Origin: AC-32 sp035624425
GTDB lineage: Bacteria > Actinomycetota > Thermoleophilia > Gaiellales > Gaiellaceae
Direction: 5' to 3'
Assembly (NCBI GenBank): GCA_035624425.1
Contig: DASPRN010000037.1
Coordinates: 1 to 47,179, forward strand
DNA length: 47,179 nucleotides
Shown one piece after another: positions 21,750-31,166 of the stretch. The position numbers and the translations under genes are program-made. The notes beneath the pieces are model-generated. The model did not search any database. It saw nothing but the letters and a program-made list of their open reading frames with translations, and was not told the DNA's origin. Numbering within the stretch: the first letter of the stretch is position 1; the number at the start of each line of letters is the position of its first letter.

Positions 21750-22878
21750 CGTCCGTCTCGCCGGCGACGTCCACGAGCGCAAGCGTGACATCCACCATCG
21801 CCTCGAGATCGTCGACTGCGATCCGTTCGTCCGGCGTGTGGATGTCGACCATCGCGTTCGCGAGGTTCACGCACTGCAGGCCGAACTCATTGAAGATGTT
21901 CGCGTCGGCGCCCCCGCCGGAGCGAACGAACGCCGGCTCGCGGCCGGTTCGCTGCAAGGCCTCCGCGGCAAGGCGCACCGGAAGATCGTCGCGCTGAAAC
22001 CGGTAGCCCCGGGCCGAGCCTTCGACCTGCGTCTCGACCTCGCACTCGGCCACGCCCGCGGCGAAGGTGATCGTCTCGAGCATCTCCTGAACGACGTCCG
22101 CGAGCTTGCGCTCGTCGTGGCTGCGGGCCTCGGCCACGAACCGGCAGTGCTCAGGCACGACGTTGCGCCCGGTGCCGCCTTCGATGACCCCGACGTTCGC
22201 GGTCGTCTCTTCGTCGAGCCGCCCTAGCCGTAGGTCCGCAATCGCCCGCGCGGCTGCCGCGATCGCAGAGCGCCCTTCCTCCGGGTACATACCCGCGTGT
22301 GCGGCTCGCCCGTGGAACGCAACGTCCAGCTTCCGCATGTGGGGCGCGCCGACGATCACCTCGCCGACCGGGCCCGCGTGGTCGTACACGAAGCCAACTC
22401 GCGCCTCCAGCCGCTGCTTGTCGAAGGCGGCGGCGCCACGTAGCCCGACCTCCTCCATCGGCGTGAAGAGGAGCTCGAGCCCGGGGTGCGGCCGCCTTTC
22501 CTCGCGCAGCCGCGCGAGCGCCTCGAGCATCGCGGCGACCGCCGCTTTGTTGTCTGCGCCGAGGATCGTCCCACCCGCGTTCCGGACGAATCCGTCTTCA
22601 CCGACGACCGGCTCGATTGCGCCGTCGAGCGGGACGGTGTCGAGGTGGGCGCAGAAGAAGAGCGGCGTCCCGGAGCCGCTTCCCTCGACGCGGCAGAGCA
22701 GGTTTCCGATCTGCGAGCCAATGCGCGGACCGGCGTCGTCCTCGTCCGCCTCGAGGCCGAGCGAGCCCAGGTATTCAAGGACCCGGTCCGCAACGGCCCG
22801 CTCCTCGCCGGGCGGGCTCGGCAGCGCCGCCAGCTCGAGGAACAGCGAAAGCACGTCCGGGGCCCAACCGGGTCGCAC
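21739..22878 (-). CDS. M20 family metallopeptidase, peptidase T-like
   Basis: A 379-residue protein. Zinc ligand and catalytic regions: 'FFCAHLDTVPLDG' (His-x-Asp, about 74-86), 'GTILGADNKAAVAAMLEAL' (bridging Asp), 'LLFTPMEEVGLRGAAAFD' (catalytic Glu pair) and a C-terminal 'AMVDIHTPDERIAVDDLE' with the last His ligand. A lid/dimerisation domain 'HMRKLDVAFHGRAAHAGMYPEEGRSAIAAAARAI' is inserted. It resembles PepT and PepT-like tripeptidases; the exact substrate is unknown. The GTG start is supported by TAACAT ending 6 bases upstream. It follows pyrG by 28 bases. Confidence 0.9.
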   Translation of the reverse strand: MRPGWAPDVLSLFLELAALPSPPGEERAVADRVLEYLGSLGLEADEDDAGPRIGSQIGNLLCRVEGSGSGTPLFFCAHLDTVPLDGAIEPVVGEDGFVRNAGGTILGADNKAAVAAMLEALARLREERRPHPGLELLFTPMEEVGLRGAAAFDKQRLEARVGFVYDHAGPVGEVIVGAPHMRKLDVAFHGRAAHAGMYPEEGRSAIAAAARAIADLRLGRLDEETTANVGVIEGGTGRNVVPEHCRFVAEARSHDERKLADVVQEMLETITFAAGVAECEVETQVEGSARGYRFQRDDLPVRLAAEALQRTGREPAFVRSGGGADANIFNEFGLQCVNLANAMVDIHTPDERIAVDDLEAMVDVTLALVDVAGETDDAA

Positions 22879-22884
22879 CGGGCG

Positions 22885-22890
22885 ATGTTA
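22885..22890 (-). promoter_or_regulatory. -10 element TAACAT of the M20 peptidase gene (leaderless)
   Basis: TAACAT ends 6 bases before the GTG at 22878, within the 28-bp gap after pyrG. Confidence 0.45.
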
Positions 22891-22906
22891 GAGGCTCGGT
22901 CAGGCG

Positions 22907-24559
<1,653 letters not shown>

Positions 24560-24637
24560 TAGTGCCCCTTCCAGTGATGACGCCCAGGCTCTCGGTCGCT
24601 AGCACCAAGCCGGGCGGTCATTGCTGGGAGGGGCACT
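24560..24637 (-). promoter_or_regulatory. Very long hairpin filling the gap before pyrG
   Basis: On the minus strand the arms TAGTGCCCCT (24637 leftwards) and AGGGGCACTA (ending at 24560) pair perfectly over 10 bp. Pairing continues inward through CCAG/CTGG, ATGA/TCAT and CGCCC/GGGCG with a few mismatches, then an inner stem CTTGGT/ACCGAG. The outer left arm includes most of the previous gene's TAG stop; the right arm contains the GGAAGGGG Shine-Dalgarno and ends at the pyrG GTG. It could sequester the ribosome site, attenuate transcription, or be an inverted-repeat (MITE-like) insertion. Confidence 0.7.
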
Positions 24638-25877
24638 AAGGGCGTCCCAGCCGGTCGAGTGCGGAGAGGAGCGGCGTGCGCTCGATCAGCTCTCCGAGGG
24701 AGCGGTTCTCGCCGACGATGGTGAGGCCTGCCAGCGCTGCTATCGCGAGGAGACGACCCCGAGCCGTGAGCTTGGTCACGGATCCATAACCTACCACGGC
24801 GCCCAGCGCGTTCGACCCGGCGTCTCCGAGCATCGTCATCTCGCGGAGATCGTACGGAGCGAGCAGGACGGCGATCGGGACGTAGGCCTTCGCCGGTCCG
24901 CGCACGAGCGCGGCGCCTGCAAGGAAGGCCTTGAGGGCGCGGCCCGGACGCGTGTCGAGCAGGTTGAGGCCGTTTGCGGAGAGGGCGACGAGGGCGGCGT
25001 CCTGGACGGAACCGGTGCCCGCGAGCGCGAGGATCGGGATGCCGATCGCCTTCAGCGTGCCAGTCGTGGGACCAGCGCCGAGGTGGCCGCGGAAGCCGCG
25101 CTCGGGCCCGCTGAACAGGTCGTCGACGAGGCCGAGGGCGGCAATCCCGGCGACCGTCAGGCCGACCCGGCGCGGCGCGCGCATGGCACCGGCGGCGACG
25201 AGGGCGCCGACGAGCGGGAGGCGCAGCCCGCGGTAGTTCCGGGCGAGCGGCCCGCAGGCGAGTGCGGCGTCGACGAGCTGGCGCGCGCGGTGTGCGAAGC
25301 CCGGCAGGTCGCGCCCGGTCGCTCGATGGCGCAGCGGCAGCTCGACCTCCTCGACCCGCAGGCCGGCGCGAGCCGCGTCGATCGTCGAGCGCACCTCGCA
25401 GCCGAAACCGGGTGCCGTCGGGAAGCACGCGGCACGGGCGGCCGGTGACAGGGCCCGCTGTCCGGAGAGCGGTTCGCGGGCAGCGAAGCCCGAGAGCGCA
25501 CTGATCAGCACCCGCCCCGCACGCTTGGCGAGGCCGAAACCCCCGCCCTGCCGCTCGGCGAAGACGGCGACTGCGAGGTCGGCCTCGCTCTCGGCGAGCG
25601 GGACGAGGTCGCCCTCGAGGTCGGCATCGCAGAGAAGCAGCGGGCCGGCCGCCGCCTCCCGCTCGGCGAGCGCCAGCGCCTGGCCCTTGCCGAGCCTCGG
25701 CAGGCGGACCACCCGCGCACCGGCGTCCTCGGCCGCGGCCGCCGTCCCATCGCGCGAGCCGTCGTCGGCGACCAGCACCTCGGCGTTCGGGAAAGCACGC
25801 CGAAGGGCCGCCACCGTCGCGCCGATCGTCCCCTCCTCGTCGCGCGCCGCGACGAGGACGGTCAGCGCGTCAGCCAC
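24636..25877 (-). CDS. Fusion of a GT2 glycosyltransferase and a WecA/MraY-like phosphoglycosyltransferase
   Basis: A 413-residue protein from GTG 25877, overlapping the steB end by 8 bases. Residues 5-190 are a GT-A domain: 'TVLVAARDEEGTIGATVAALR', 'VADDGSRDGT' (DDG 38-40) and 'LLLCDADLEGD' (DAD 84-86). Residues 214-413 resemble polyprenyl-phosphate phosphoglycosyltransferases: 'NYRGLRLPLVG', 'GLVDDLFSG' (Asp252/253), 'ANGLNLLDTRPG' and 'LGDAGSNALG' (351-359), with several membrane helices but a shortened N-terminus. It probably moves sugars onto a lipid carrier; substrates unknown. Its place between steB and pyrG suggests a cell-envelope role. Confidence 0.8.
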   Translation of the reverse strand: MADALTVLVAARDEEGTIGATVAALRRAFPNAEVLVADDGSRDGTAAAAEDAGARVVRLPRLGKGQALALAEREAAAGPLLLCDADLEGDLVPLAESEADLAVAVFAERQGGGFGLAKRAGRVLISALSGFAAREPLSGQRALSPAARAACFPTAPGFGCEVRSTIDAARAGLRVEEVELPLRHRATGRDLPGFAHRARQLVDAALACGPLARNYRGLRLPLVGALVAAGAMRAPRRVGLTVAGIAALGLVDDLFSGPERGFRGHLGAGPTTGTLKAIGIPILALAGTGSVQDAALVALSANGLNLLDTRPGRALKAFLAGAALVRGPAKAYVPIAVLLAPYDLREMTMLGDAGSNALGAVVGYGSVTKLTARGRLLAIAALAGLTIVGENRSLGELIERTPLLSALDRLGRP

Positions 25878-26754
25878 CCGTGCTGGTGGGCACCGGGATC
25901 GAGGGGAGCGCGTCGTCGGCGGAGGCCCTGAGGCCGTACTGGCCCGGCGATCCGCCTGCGAGCAGGAGCACGAGCCCGAGCTGTCCGGCCTGCTTGTCGA
26001 CGTCGTCGATGCTCGACAGACCGGCCTTCTGGTAGATCGGCACCGCGGACTTGGCCGTCTTGGTCGTCTCGACACCGACGGCGGGCACGCCCAGCGAGCT
26101 CAGGCCCTGGTAGAGGCCGAAGAGCATGCGGCTCGTCCCGTCCTTCTGCGGCGGCACCGTTCGCACGACGATCACACCGTCGACCGGCTGCTTGCCGCTG
26201 CCCACGTAATGCTCGACCAGCGTGTCGGTCAGCGAGTCCCAGAGGGGCGTGGCGCCACCCGAGACGAGCTCCGTGCCGAGGGCCCCGCCGAGCTGGTCCA
26301 GCTTGGAGCTGCCGGCATAGGCGGCGCTTGCGGGCTGCGTGGCGAGCTTGGCCTCCAGAGTCGGGACGTCCAAGGGCACCTTCAGCGCGCGCAGCCGGAG
26401 CATTTTCGCGCCGGCGTCCGTGAGCGTCTGCTCGATCGTCGAACGGATGTCGCCGTTGACGTTCCCGACGAAGAGGACCGCGAAGCGCTTTCCGCGAAGC
26501 CGGTTGTGCACGAGCGTGGGATAGGTCTCGGCGATGAAGCGCTCGGCGGCGCGCTGCTCGCGCTTGGAGGCCGCGGTCTGCTGGGAGACCTGGTCGAGCC
26601 GCGTCTGGAGCGCGTCGATCCGGTCGCGGAGGAGCCCGGTCGTCGTCTTGTCCACGAGCCCGCGGTCGGAGATGCCGACGCCGACGAGGATGCCGATCAC
26701 GAGCGCCAGGAAGACGGCGGTCAGCGAGGCGACGTGGTAGCGAAGATCGAACAT
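25870..26754 (-). CDS. steB: SteB/MctB family protein (DUF3186)
   Basis: A 294-residue protein. It starts 'MFDLRYHVASLTAVFLALVIGILVGVGISDRGLVD', an N-terminal membrane helix (about 8-28). A coiled-coil segment follows (residues 38-75, 'LLRDRIDALQTRLDQVSQQTAASKREQRAAERF') and then a domain facing outside. This matches Rv1698-type proteins, described as copper-transport protein MctB in mycobacteria and as SteB, partner of SteA in septum formation, in corynebacteria. The nearby steA gene favours the SteB role. The ATG is one base after the SRPBCC stop. Confidence 0.85.
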   Translation of the reverse strand: MFDLRYHVASLTAVFLALVIGILVGVGISDRGLVDKTTTGLLRDRIDALQTRLDQVSQQTAASKREQRAAERFIAETYPTLVHNRLRGKRFAVLFVGNVNGDIRSTIEQTLTDAGAKMLRLRALKVPLDVPTLEAKLATQPASAAYAGSSKLDQLGGALGTELVSGGATPLWDSLTDTLVEHYVGSGKQPVDGVIVVRTVPPQKDGTSRMLFGLYQGLSSLGVPAVGVETTKTAKSAVPIYQKAGLSSIDDVDKQAGQLGLVLLLAGGSPGQYGLRASADDALPSIPVPTSTGG

Positions 26755-26755
26755 G

Positions 26756-27190
26756 TCAGGACTCGGCGCCAGTCTGGCACAGGGCGTAGAGGCGGCTGAG
26801 CGCTCGGCGCGGCAGCGAGCGGTTGACGCGCAGCCACGGCCCCTCGATCGTGAGCGTGGCGCGGGTGTGGCCGTCGTGTCCGGGCTCGAGCAAGAGCGAC
26901 GCGTCGATGCGGTCGTCGACGAAGAGCAGTCGCAGGAACGCTCCCTGGCGAACCTCGAGCACCGTGATCGTTCCGGCGGCCTCTGGCCGGCGGACGAAGG
27001 CTCCGATCAGGCCGCCGGTCTGCGGCCCGGCGACCAGCCGCCAGCGAGCTCCTGGCGCCAGGCCGCGCCGGTCGGGCTCGACCGCGTGGACGCCGGGCCA
27101 CCAGTCGGCGAGGTTGTGCGGCTCGGCGAGGAACCGCCAGACGTCCTGGCGCGGCGCGAGCAGCTCGCGGGTGGCGACCGTGCGGGGCAT
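26756..27190 (-). CDS. SRPBCC superfamily (polyketide cyclase/START-like) protein
   Basis: A 144-residue protein: 'RTVATRELLAPRQDVWRFLAEPHNLADWWPGVHAVEPDRRGLAPGARWRL' is the first strand, helix pair and strand of the helix-grip fold, and 'ATLTIEGPWLRVNRSLPRRALSRLYALCQTG' ends in the long C-terminal helix. The fold binds hydrophobic ligands; the ligand is unknown. It is inserted between steA and steB, which are neighbours in mycobacteria, and is tightly joined to steB (1-base gap). Confidence 0.8.
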   Translation of the reverse strand: MPRTVATRELLAPRQDVWRFLAEPHNLADWWPGVHAVEPDRRGLAPGARWRLVAGPQTGGLIGAFVRRPEAAGTITVLEVRQGAFLRLLFVDDRIDASLLLEPGHDGHTRATLTIEGPWLRVNRSLPRRALSRLYALCQTGAES

Positions 27191-27229
27191 TGCACCGGGA
27201 AGTGTTGCGATTTCGGCACGGTTTCGTGT

Positions 27230-27274
27230 CCGACCTGCGCTGATTTCGCCGATACGATCGCGGCGGGGAGGAGG
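27230..27274 (+). promoter_or_regulatory. Plus-strand promoter-like motif (copy C)
   Basis: CCGACC (27230-27235), a 17-bp spacer, TACGAT (27253-27258) and, after 6 bases, GGGGAGGAGG (27265-27274). The -10, its spacing and the initial GGGGAGGAGG are the same as in copy B. The following sequence folds differently from copy B and runs into the 3' end of steA. The 132-bp steA-SRPBCC gap holds nothing else I can identify. Confidence 0.4.
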
Positions 27275-27322
27275 TTGGTGGCCACCGGCCCGGCGAAACC
27301 GCAACGGGGTCGAGCCGTCGGC

Positions 27323-28456
27323 TCAGTCGATGCCGAGCAGCTGGCGCACCCGCTGGCTCAGCAGGCCGATGAAGTGCCGGAGACCCGGCGAGGCGAGGAT
27401 CGCGACGACGACCGCGCCGAGCCCCGCCACTGCGAAGCCGATGAGCGGCCAGAGCCCGACCTGGCGGCTGACGAGCCGCGAGACCCCCTTTGCGTCGATC
27501 AGGATCTCGCCGACCTTCAGCCTCGTCACGAAGGTCGACGACATGCCGGCGCGGTCGCGCTCGAGGAACTCGATCAGGTTGAAGTGCGTGCCGACAGCCA
27601 CGATCAGCTCGGTCCCCTTCTCGTAGGCGAGCAGCAGCGCAACGTCCTCGCTGATACCCGGCGCGGCGACCACGTTGAAGTCGAGCTCGAGGCGCTCGAG
27701 CCGAGCCGCACCTGGGGCCTCGCCGTGGCGATAGGCATGGACGAGGAGCTCGGCGCCACAACGAAGCGCCCGGTCGGAGACGGAGTCCATGTCACCGACG
27801 ATCACATCCGGCCGCATGCCCGCGTCGAGCAGTGCGTCCGCGCCACCGTCGACGCCGACGACGACCGGTTTGAAGTCACGCACGTAGGGCCGGACGATCG
27901 CCAGGTCGCGCTTGTAGCCGGGGCCACGGGCGACGACCAGTGCGTGGCGCTCCCGGAAACGCGTCTGCAGCGGCGGGAAGGAGATCCCCTCGGACAGGAG
28001 CTTCCCCTCCTCGCGCAGATAGCGGAGGGTGTTCTCGGCGAACTCCTCGAGCGCCTCGGTCACCCGTGCTCGCTGCTCGGCGAGCGCGACCTCGAGCTGA
28101 TTCGCCTCCAGCGCGCGCCCCGACACCAGACACGTCCCGTTCTGAAAGATGCTCGCCCCGCGGACGGTCACGTGATCGCCGTCGGCGAGCTCGTCGAAGA
28201 GCTTCGCCTCCGGGGCATCGATCAATCGCACCCCGCCTCGCACGAGCAGCAGCGGTCCCGGATTCGGGAAGCGGCCGGTCTGGGAGCGGGCGACGTTGAC
28301 CACGACGCGAACGCCCGAATCGAGCAGTTCCTCGGCCGATGCGCGGTCGAGGTCCTGGTGGTCGATGATCGCCACGTCGCCCGGTCCGAGCCGGCGAACG
28401 AGATTCTTCGTCCGTCGACCCAGCCGTGCCGTGCCGGTGAACTCGACGAAGCTCAT
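27323..28456 (-). CDS. steA: SteA family cell-division protein (thiamine pyrophosphokinase-like fold, C-terminal membrane helix)
   Basis: A 377-residue protein. The N-terminal 'GTARLGRRTKNLVRRLGPGDVAIIDHQDLDRASAEELLDSGVRVVVN' and central 'VVVGVDGGADALLDAGMRPDVIVGDMDSVSDRAL' (about 195-228) match Rv1697/SteA, a protein with a thiamine pyrophosphokinase-like domain. A membrane helix lies near the C-terminus (about 340-365). In Corynebacterium SteA acts with SteB in septal cell-wall splitting. It follows recN, as in mycobacteria. The ATG at 28456 has only a weak Shine-Dalgarno (AAGG), and the two-hairpin repeat R1 lies between recN and this start. Confidence 0.9.
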   Translation of the reverse strand: MSFVEFTGTARLGRRTKNLVRRLGPGDVAIIDHQDLDRASAEELLDSGVRVVVNVARSQTGRFPNPGPLLLVRGGVRLIDAPEAKLFDELADGDHVTVRGASIFQNGTCLVSGRALEANQLEVALAEQRARVTEALEEFAENTLRYLREEGKLLSEGISFPPLQTRFRERHALVVARGPGYKRDLAIVRPYVRDFKPVVVGVDGGADALLDAGMRPDVIVGDMDSVSDRALRCGAELLVHAYRHGEAPGAARLERLELDFNVVAAPGISEDVALLLAYEKGTELIVAVGTHFNLIEFLERDRAGMSSTFVTRLKVGEILIDAKGVSRLVSRQVGLWPLIGFAVAGLGAVVVAILASPGLRHFIGLLSQRVRQLLGID

Positions 28457-28499
28457 ACGGCAACCTTCAACGCGAGCGCACCCGGCCGGCTGCGCAGAC

Positions 28500-28553
28500 G
28501 GCTGACCCGGCAAAGCCGGCTCAGCCTGAAGGCGACATCGCAAGCGACGTCGC
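28500..28553 (-). repeat. Two-hairpin element after recN (copy R1)
   Basis: Read on the minus strand from the recN stop: hairpin 1 is a 9-bp stem GCGACGTCG/CGATGTCGC with loop CTTG (28553-28532). A 5-base spacer follows, then hairpin 2 with outer stem GGCTGA/TCAGCC, one mismatch, inner stem GCCGG/CCGGC and a TTT loop (28526-28500), then GTCTG. Same plan as the copies after aroQ and alaS, with paired base changes. Confidence 0.75.
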
Positions 28554-30185
28554 TCATTGTTCTTGCACCGCCGAGATGAAGGCCTCGCCTCCGAGCATGC
28601 GCCGGATCTCTTCCCGTCGCTCGCCGTCGTCAAGCGGCTCGATCCGCGTGTGCGTCGGGTCGCCCGGGATCTTCTCGACGCGGAAGTGCCGGTCCGCAAG
28701 GCTGGCGATCTGCGGCAGATGGGTGATCGTGACCACCTGCGCCCGCCCCGAGAGGCGTCGCAGCGTCTCGCCGACGGCGTGCGCCGTCTGGCCGCCGATG
28801 CCGGCGTCGATCTCGTCGAACACGAGCGTCTCACCGCCGCCCACCGCCGCAATCGCGAGCGCGATCCTCGAGAGCTCGCCGCCGGAGGCGGTCTCGGCGA
28901 CGGGTGCGAAGGGCAGTCCGGTGTTGGGACGGATCAGGAACGCGATCTCATCCGAGCCGGCGGGACCCGGCGCGGATTCCCGCCGTTCGACGCGGAACTC
29001 GCCGTCGCCGAGGCCGACCCCGCGGAGCTCCTGGGCGACCGCATTCGCAAAGGGCTCGGCGGCGAGCTCCCGTCCTTGGCTCAGCGCCGCAGTGAGCTCT
29101 TCGACCTTCGCCTCGGCGGCCGCGACCGCCGCGGTGGCGGCCGCGAGCGGATCGGCGCCCGCGTCGATTGCCTGCAGCTCGGCACGGGCCTCGCCGACCC
29201 GGGCCAGCAGCTCCTCGTAGGTCTCGCAGCGGAACCGGCGTTTCGCATCGGCGATCCGGTCGAGCTCGCCCTCCACCTGCTCGAGCCGGTCCGGCTCCGC
29301 CCGGAGCGAGGCGAGGAACGAGCGGAGGTCCGAAGCGGTCTCGCGCAGCCGCAACTCGGCGTCGCGGAGATCGTTCCCCGCGCGTTCGACCTCCGGCGCG
29401 AGGCGCTCGAGCGGCGCGACCGCGCGCTCGGCCAGGGCCACGAGCCCGGCGGCCCCCTCCCCGTCGTCCGGCGCCAGGGCCTCGCCGGCCGCTGCGACGC
29501 CCTCTGCCAGCTCGGAGAGATGGCGCAGCCGCTCCCGCTCGGCCCGAAGCCGGTCCTCGTCGCCCGGTTCGAGCCCCTGCGTATCCTCGACGAGCGCCCG
29601 CAGCTCTCCGACCCGGGCCTCGGCGGCGGCGACTCCCTGCGCCAGCTCGTCGTGCCTGCGCCTGGCCGCGTTGAGCTCTCGCCACGCGAGCCGCAGCTCG
29701 GCGCGTTGCGTGACCTGCTTCTCCCCCGCGAACGCGTCGAGCAGATCGAGCTGGTACGAGGGCCGGGCGAGCCTGCGCTGCTCGAACTGGCCGGACATCG
29801 CGATCAGCCGCTCGGCGGCGGCGGCCAGGTCCTCACGCGCGGCGCTACGACCCCACGCGTAAGCGCGGGTTCTGCCGTCCGAGAAGACCCTACGGGCGAG
29901 CACGAGACCCTCCTCGTCCTCCGGCCGAAGCTCGGCAAGACCGGCCAGCGACTCATCGTCGAAGAAGCCTGGTGGCGGTTCGAGCTCGGCCTCGACGTAG
30001 GCCTCGGTCGCGTCGGGCCCGACAAGCGAAGCGTCGCCTCGGCTGCCGAGCAGCAGGCCGATCGCCTGGGCGAGGATCGTCTTGCCGGCGCCGGTCTCGC
30101 CGGTGATCGCGCAGAGGCCCGGCGCGAAGGCGAGATCGGCCTCGCGGATGAGGACGAGATTCTCGATCCGAAGGCGCCGGAGCAC
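28554..30185 (-). CDS. recN: DNA repair protein RecN
   Basis: A 543-residue SMC-like ATPase. Walker A is 'CAITGETGAGKTILAQAIGLLLGSRGDASLVG' (about 25-56). Two coiled-coil stretches flank a central region (about 150-380). The C-terminal signature 'ASGGELSRIALAIAAVGGGETLVFDEIDAGIGGQTAHAVGETL' combines the ABC signature and Walker B. RecN holds broken DNA ends during recombination. The GTG at 30185 has TAGCAT 8 bases upstream, so it probably has its own promoter. I found no LexA box there, unlike imuB. Confidence 0.96.
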   Translation of the reverse strand: MLRRLRIENLVLIREADLAFAPGLCAITGETGAGKTILAQAIGLLLGSRGDASLVGPDATEAYVEAELEPPPGFFDDESLAGLAELRPEDEEGLVLARRVFSDGRTRAYAWGRSAAREDLAAAAERLIAMSGQFEQRRLARPSYQLDLLDAFAGEKQVTQRAELRLAWRELNAARRRHDELAQGVAAAEARVGELRALVEDTQGLEPGDEDRLRAERERLRHLSELAEGVAAAGEALAPDDGEGAAGLVALAERAVAPLERLAPEVERAGNDLRDAELRLRETASDLRSFLASLRAEPDRLEQVEGELDRIADAKRRFRCETYEELLARVGEARAELQAIDAGADPLAAATAAVAAAEAKVEELTAALSQGRELAAEPFANAVAQELRGVGLGDGEFRVERRESAPGPAGSDEIAFLIRPNTGLPFAPVAETASGGELSRIALAIAAVGGGETLVFDEIDAGIGGQTAHAVGETLRRLSGRAQVVTITHLPQIASLADRHFRVEKIPGDPTHTRIEPLDDGERREEIRRMLGGEAFISAVQEQ

Positions 30186-30346
30186 TGGGCTGGATGCTAC
30201 GCCGAGCGGCCTCCGACGGCGACTGGCTGGAACGGCCGCCGCGCGCGCTCTTCATGTACACACGCGCGCGCCCCTGGGTGGGTGGGGGTTAGGGACGGTA
30301 CCCGCCAACCGCGCACGCGGGTGTGCCGATTGTGTGCCAATGCCGC
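30186..30346. other. 161-bp recN-nadK spacer with the recN -10 and an alternating GC inverted repeat
   Basis: On the minus strand TAGCAT (30199-30194) ends 8 bases before the recN GTG. CGCGCGCGC occurs on both sides of a ~14-base centre (about 30241-30275), and the right half joins an alternating purine-pyrimidine tract (TGTACACACGCGCGCGC). This could form a hairpin or Z-DNA. TGTGCC occurs twice near the nadK end. No gene is seen. Confidence 0.5.
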
Positions 30347-31165
30347 TCAGGAGGCGAAGGTGTGCCGGTACCGGCTGAAGAACGTGCTCTCGGGAAGGGT
30401 CGCCAGCAGGCTGCGCGCCCCGGCCAGGCGGACGACGACGGAATCGCCCGGCTCGAGCTGGCGCACCGGATGCCCGTCCGCGACCACGGTCGCCTCGACA
30501 TCGGCCGTGCGGTTGACGATCGTCACCTCGCGCCCGCGCGGCACGACCAGCGGCCTGGCGTGGAGGGAATGCGGCGCCACGAAGGTGACCGCCAGCGCAT
30601 CGAGCCCCCAGACGAGCACCGGGCCGCCGTTCGAGAGGTTGTAGGCCGTCGAGCCCGACGGCGTCGAGCAGATCAGGCCGTCGCAGGCAATCGAACCGAG
30701 ATCCTCGCCGCCGATCGTCCAGCCGAGCTCGATCATCCGCCCGAGCAACGAGCTCGTCGTCACGACGTCGTTGACCGCCATCCAGCGTTCACCCCCCGTT
30801 TCCGCCTCGAGCGCGGGAAGCTCCACGACGACGTAGTCGCCGGAGAACGCCCGCGCGAGACCGTCCTCGAGCGCGTCGGCGGCGATCGAGGCCAGGAACC
30901 CCACGCGTCCGAAGTTGACTCCGATCACGGGGACGTCCATGCCGAGAAAGCGCTTCAGGCCGCGCAGCATCGTCCCGTCGCCGCCGAGCACGACCGCCAG
31001 GTCGAGGTCGGCGAGATCGCCGTCATGGCCGAGCCCGTGCTTCTCGAGCTCCACGTCGGGAAACAGCAGCTCGACACCCCGGTCGGCCGCCACCGCGCGC
31101 AACCGGTCCAGCGCCGACCCGATCGTCTCCGGCTTGCCGTGGGTGATCACGGCGGCGCGCTTCAC
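30347..31165 (-). CDS. nadK: NAD kinase
   Basis: A 272-residue protein. It has 'LAVVLGGDGTMLRGLKRF' with the GGDGT motif, 'VPVIGVNFGRVGFLASI', 'AVNDVVTTSS', and 'SIACDGLICSTPSGSTAYNLSNGGPVL', all diagnostic of NadK (PpnK). It phosphorylates NAD to NADP. The GTG at 31165 is preferred because it begins one base after the tlyA stop and gives the usual 'VKRAAVITHGKPE' start; an upstream in-frame GTG or ATG would overlap tlyA. Order tlyA-nadK-recN is the same as in mycobacteria. Confidence 0.96.
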   Translation of the reverse strand: MKRAAVITHGKPETIGSALDRLRAVAADRGVELLFPDVELEKHGLGHDGDLADLDLAVVLGGDGTMLRGLKRFLGMDVPVIGVNFGRVGFLASIAADALEDGLARAFSGDYVVVELPALEAETGGERWMAVNDVVTTSSLLGRMIELGWTIGGEDLGSIACDGLICSTPSGSTAYNLSNGGPVLVWGLDALAVTFVAPHSLHARPLVVPRGREVTIVNRTADVEATVVADGHPVRQLEPGDSVVVRLAGARSLLATLPESTFFSRYRHTFAS

Positions 31166-31166
31166 T

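Noticed and set aside
24560..24637. Standard Rho-independent terminator for the GT2 fusion gene
   Set aside because: There is no U-run; the hairpin ends at the pyrG start codon and includes its Shine-Dalgarno, so simple termination is unlikely to be its main role.
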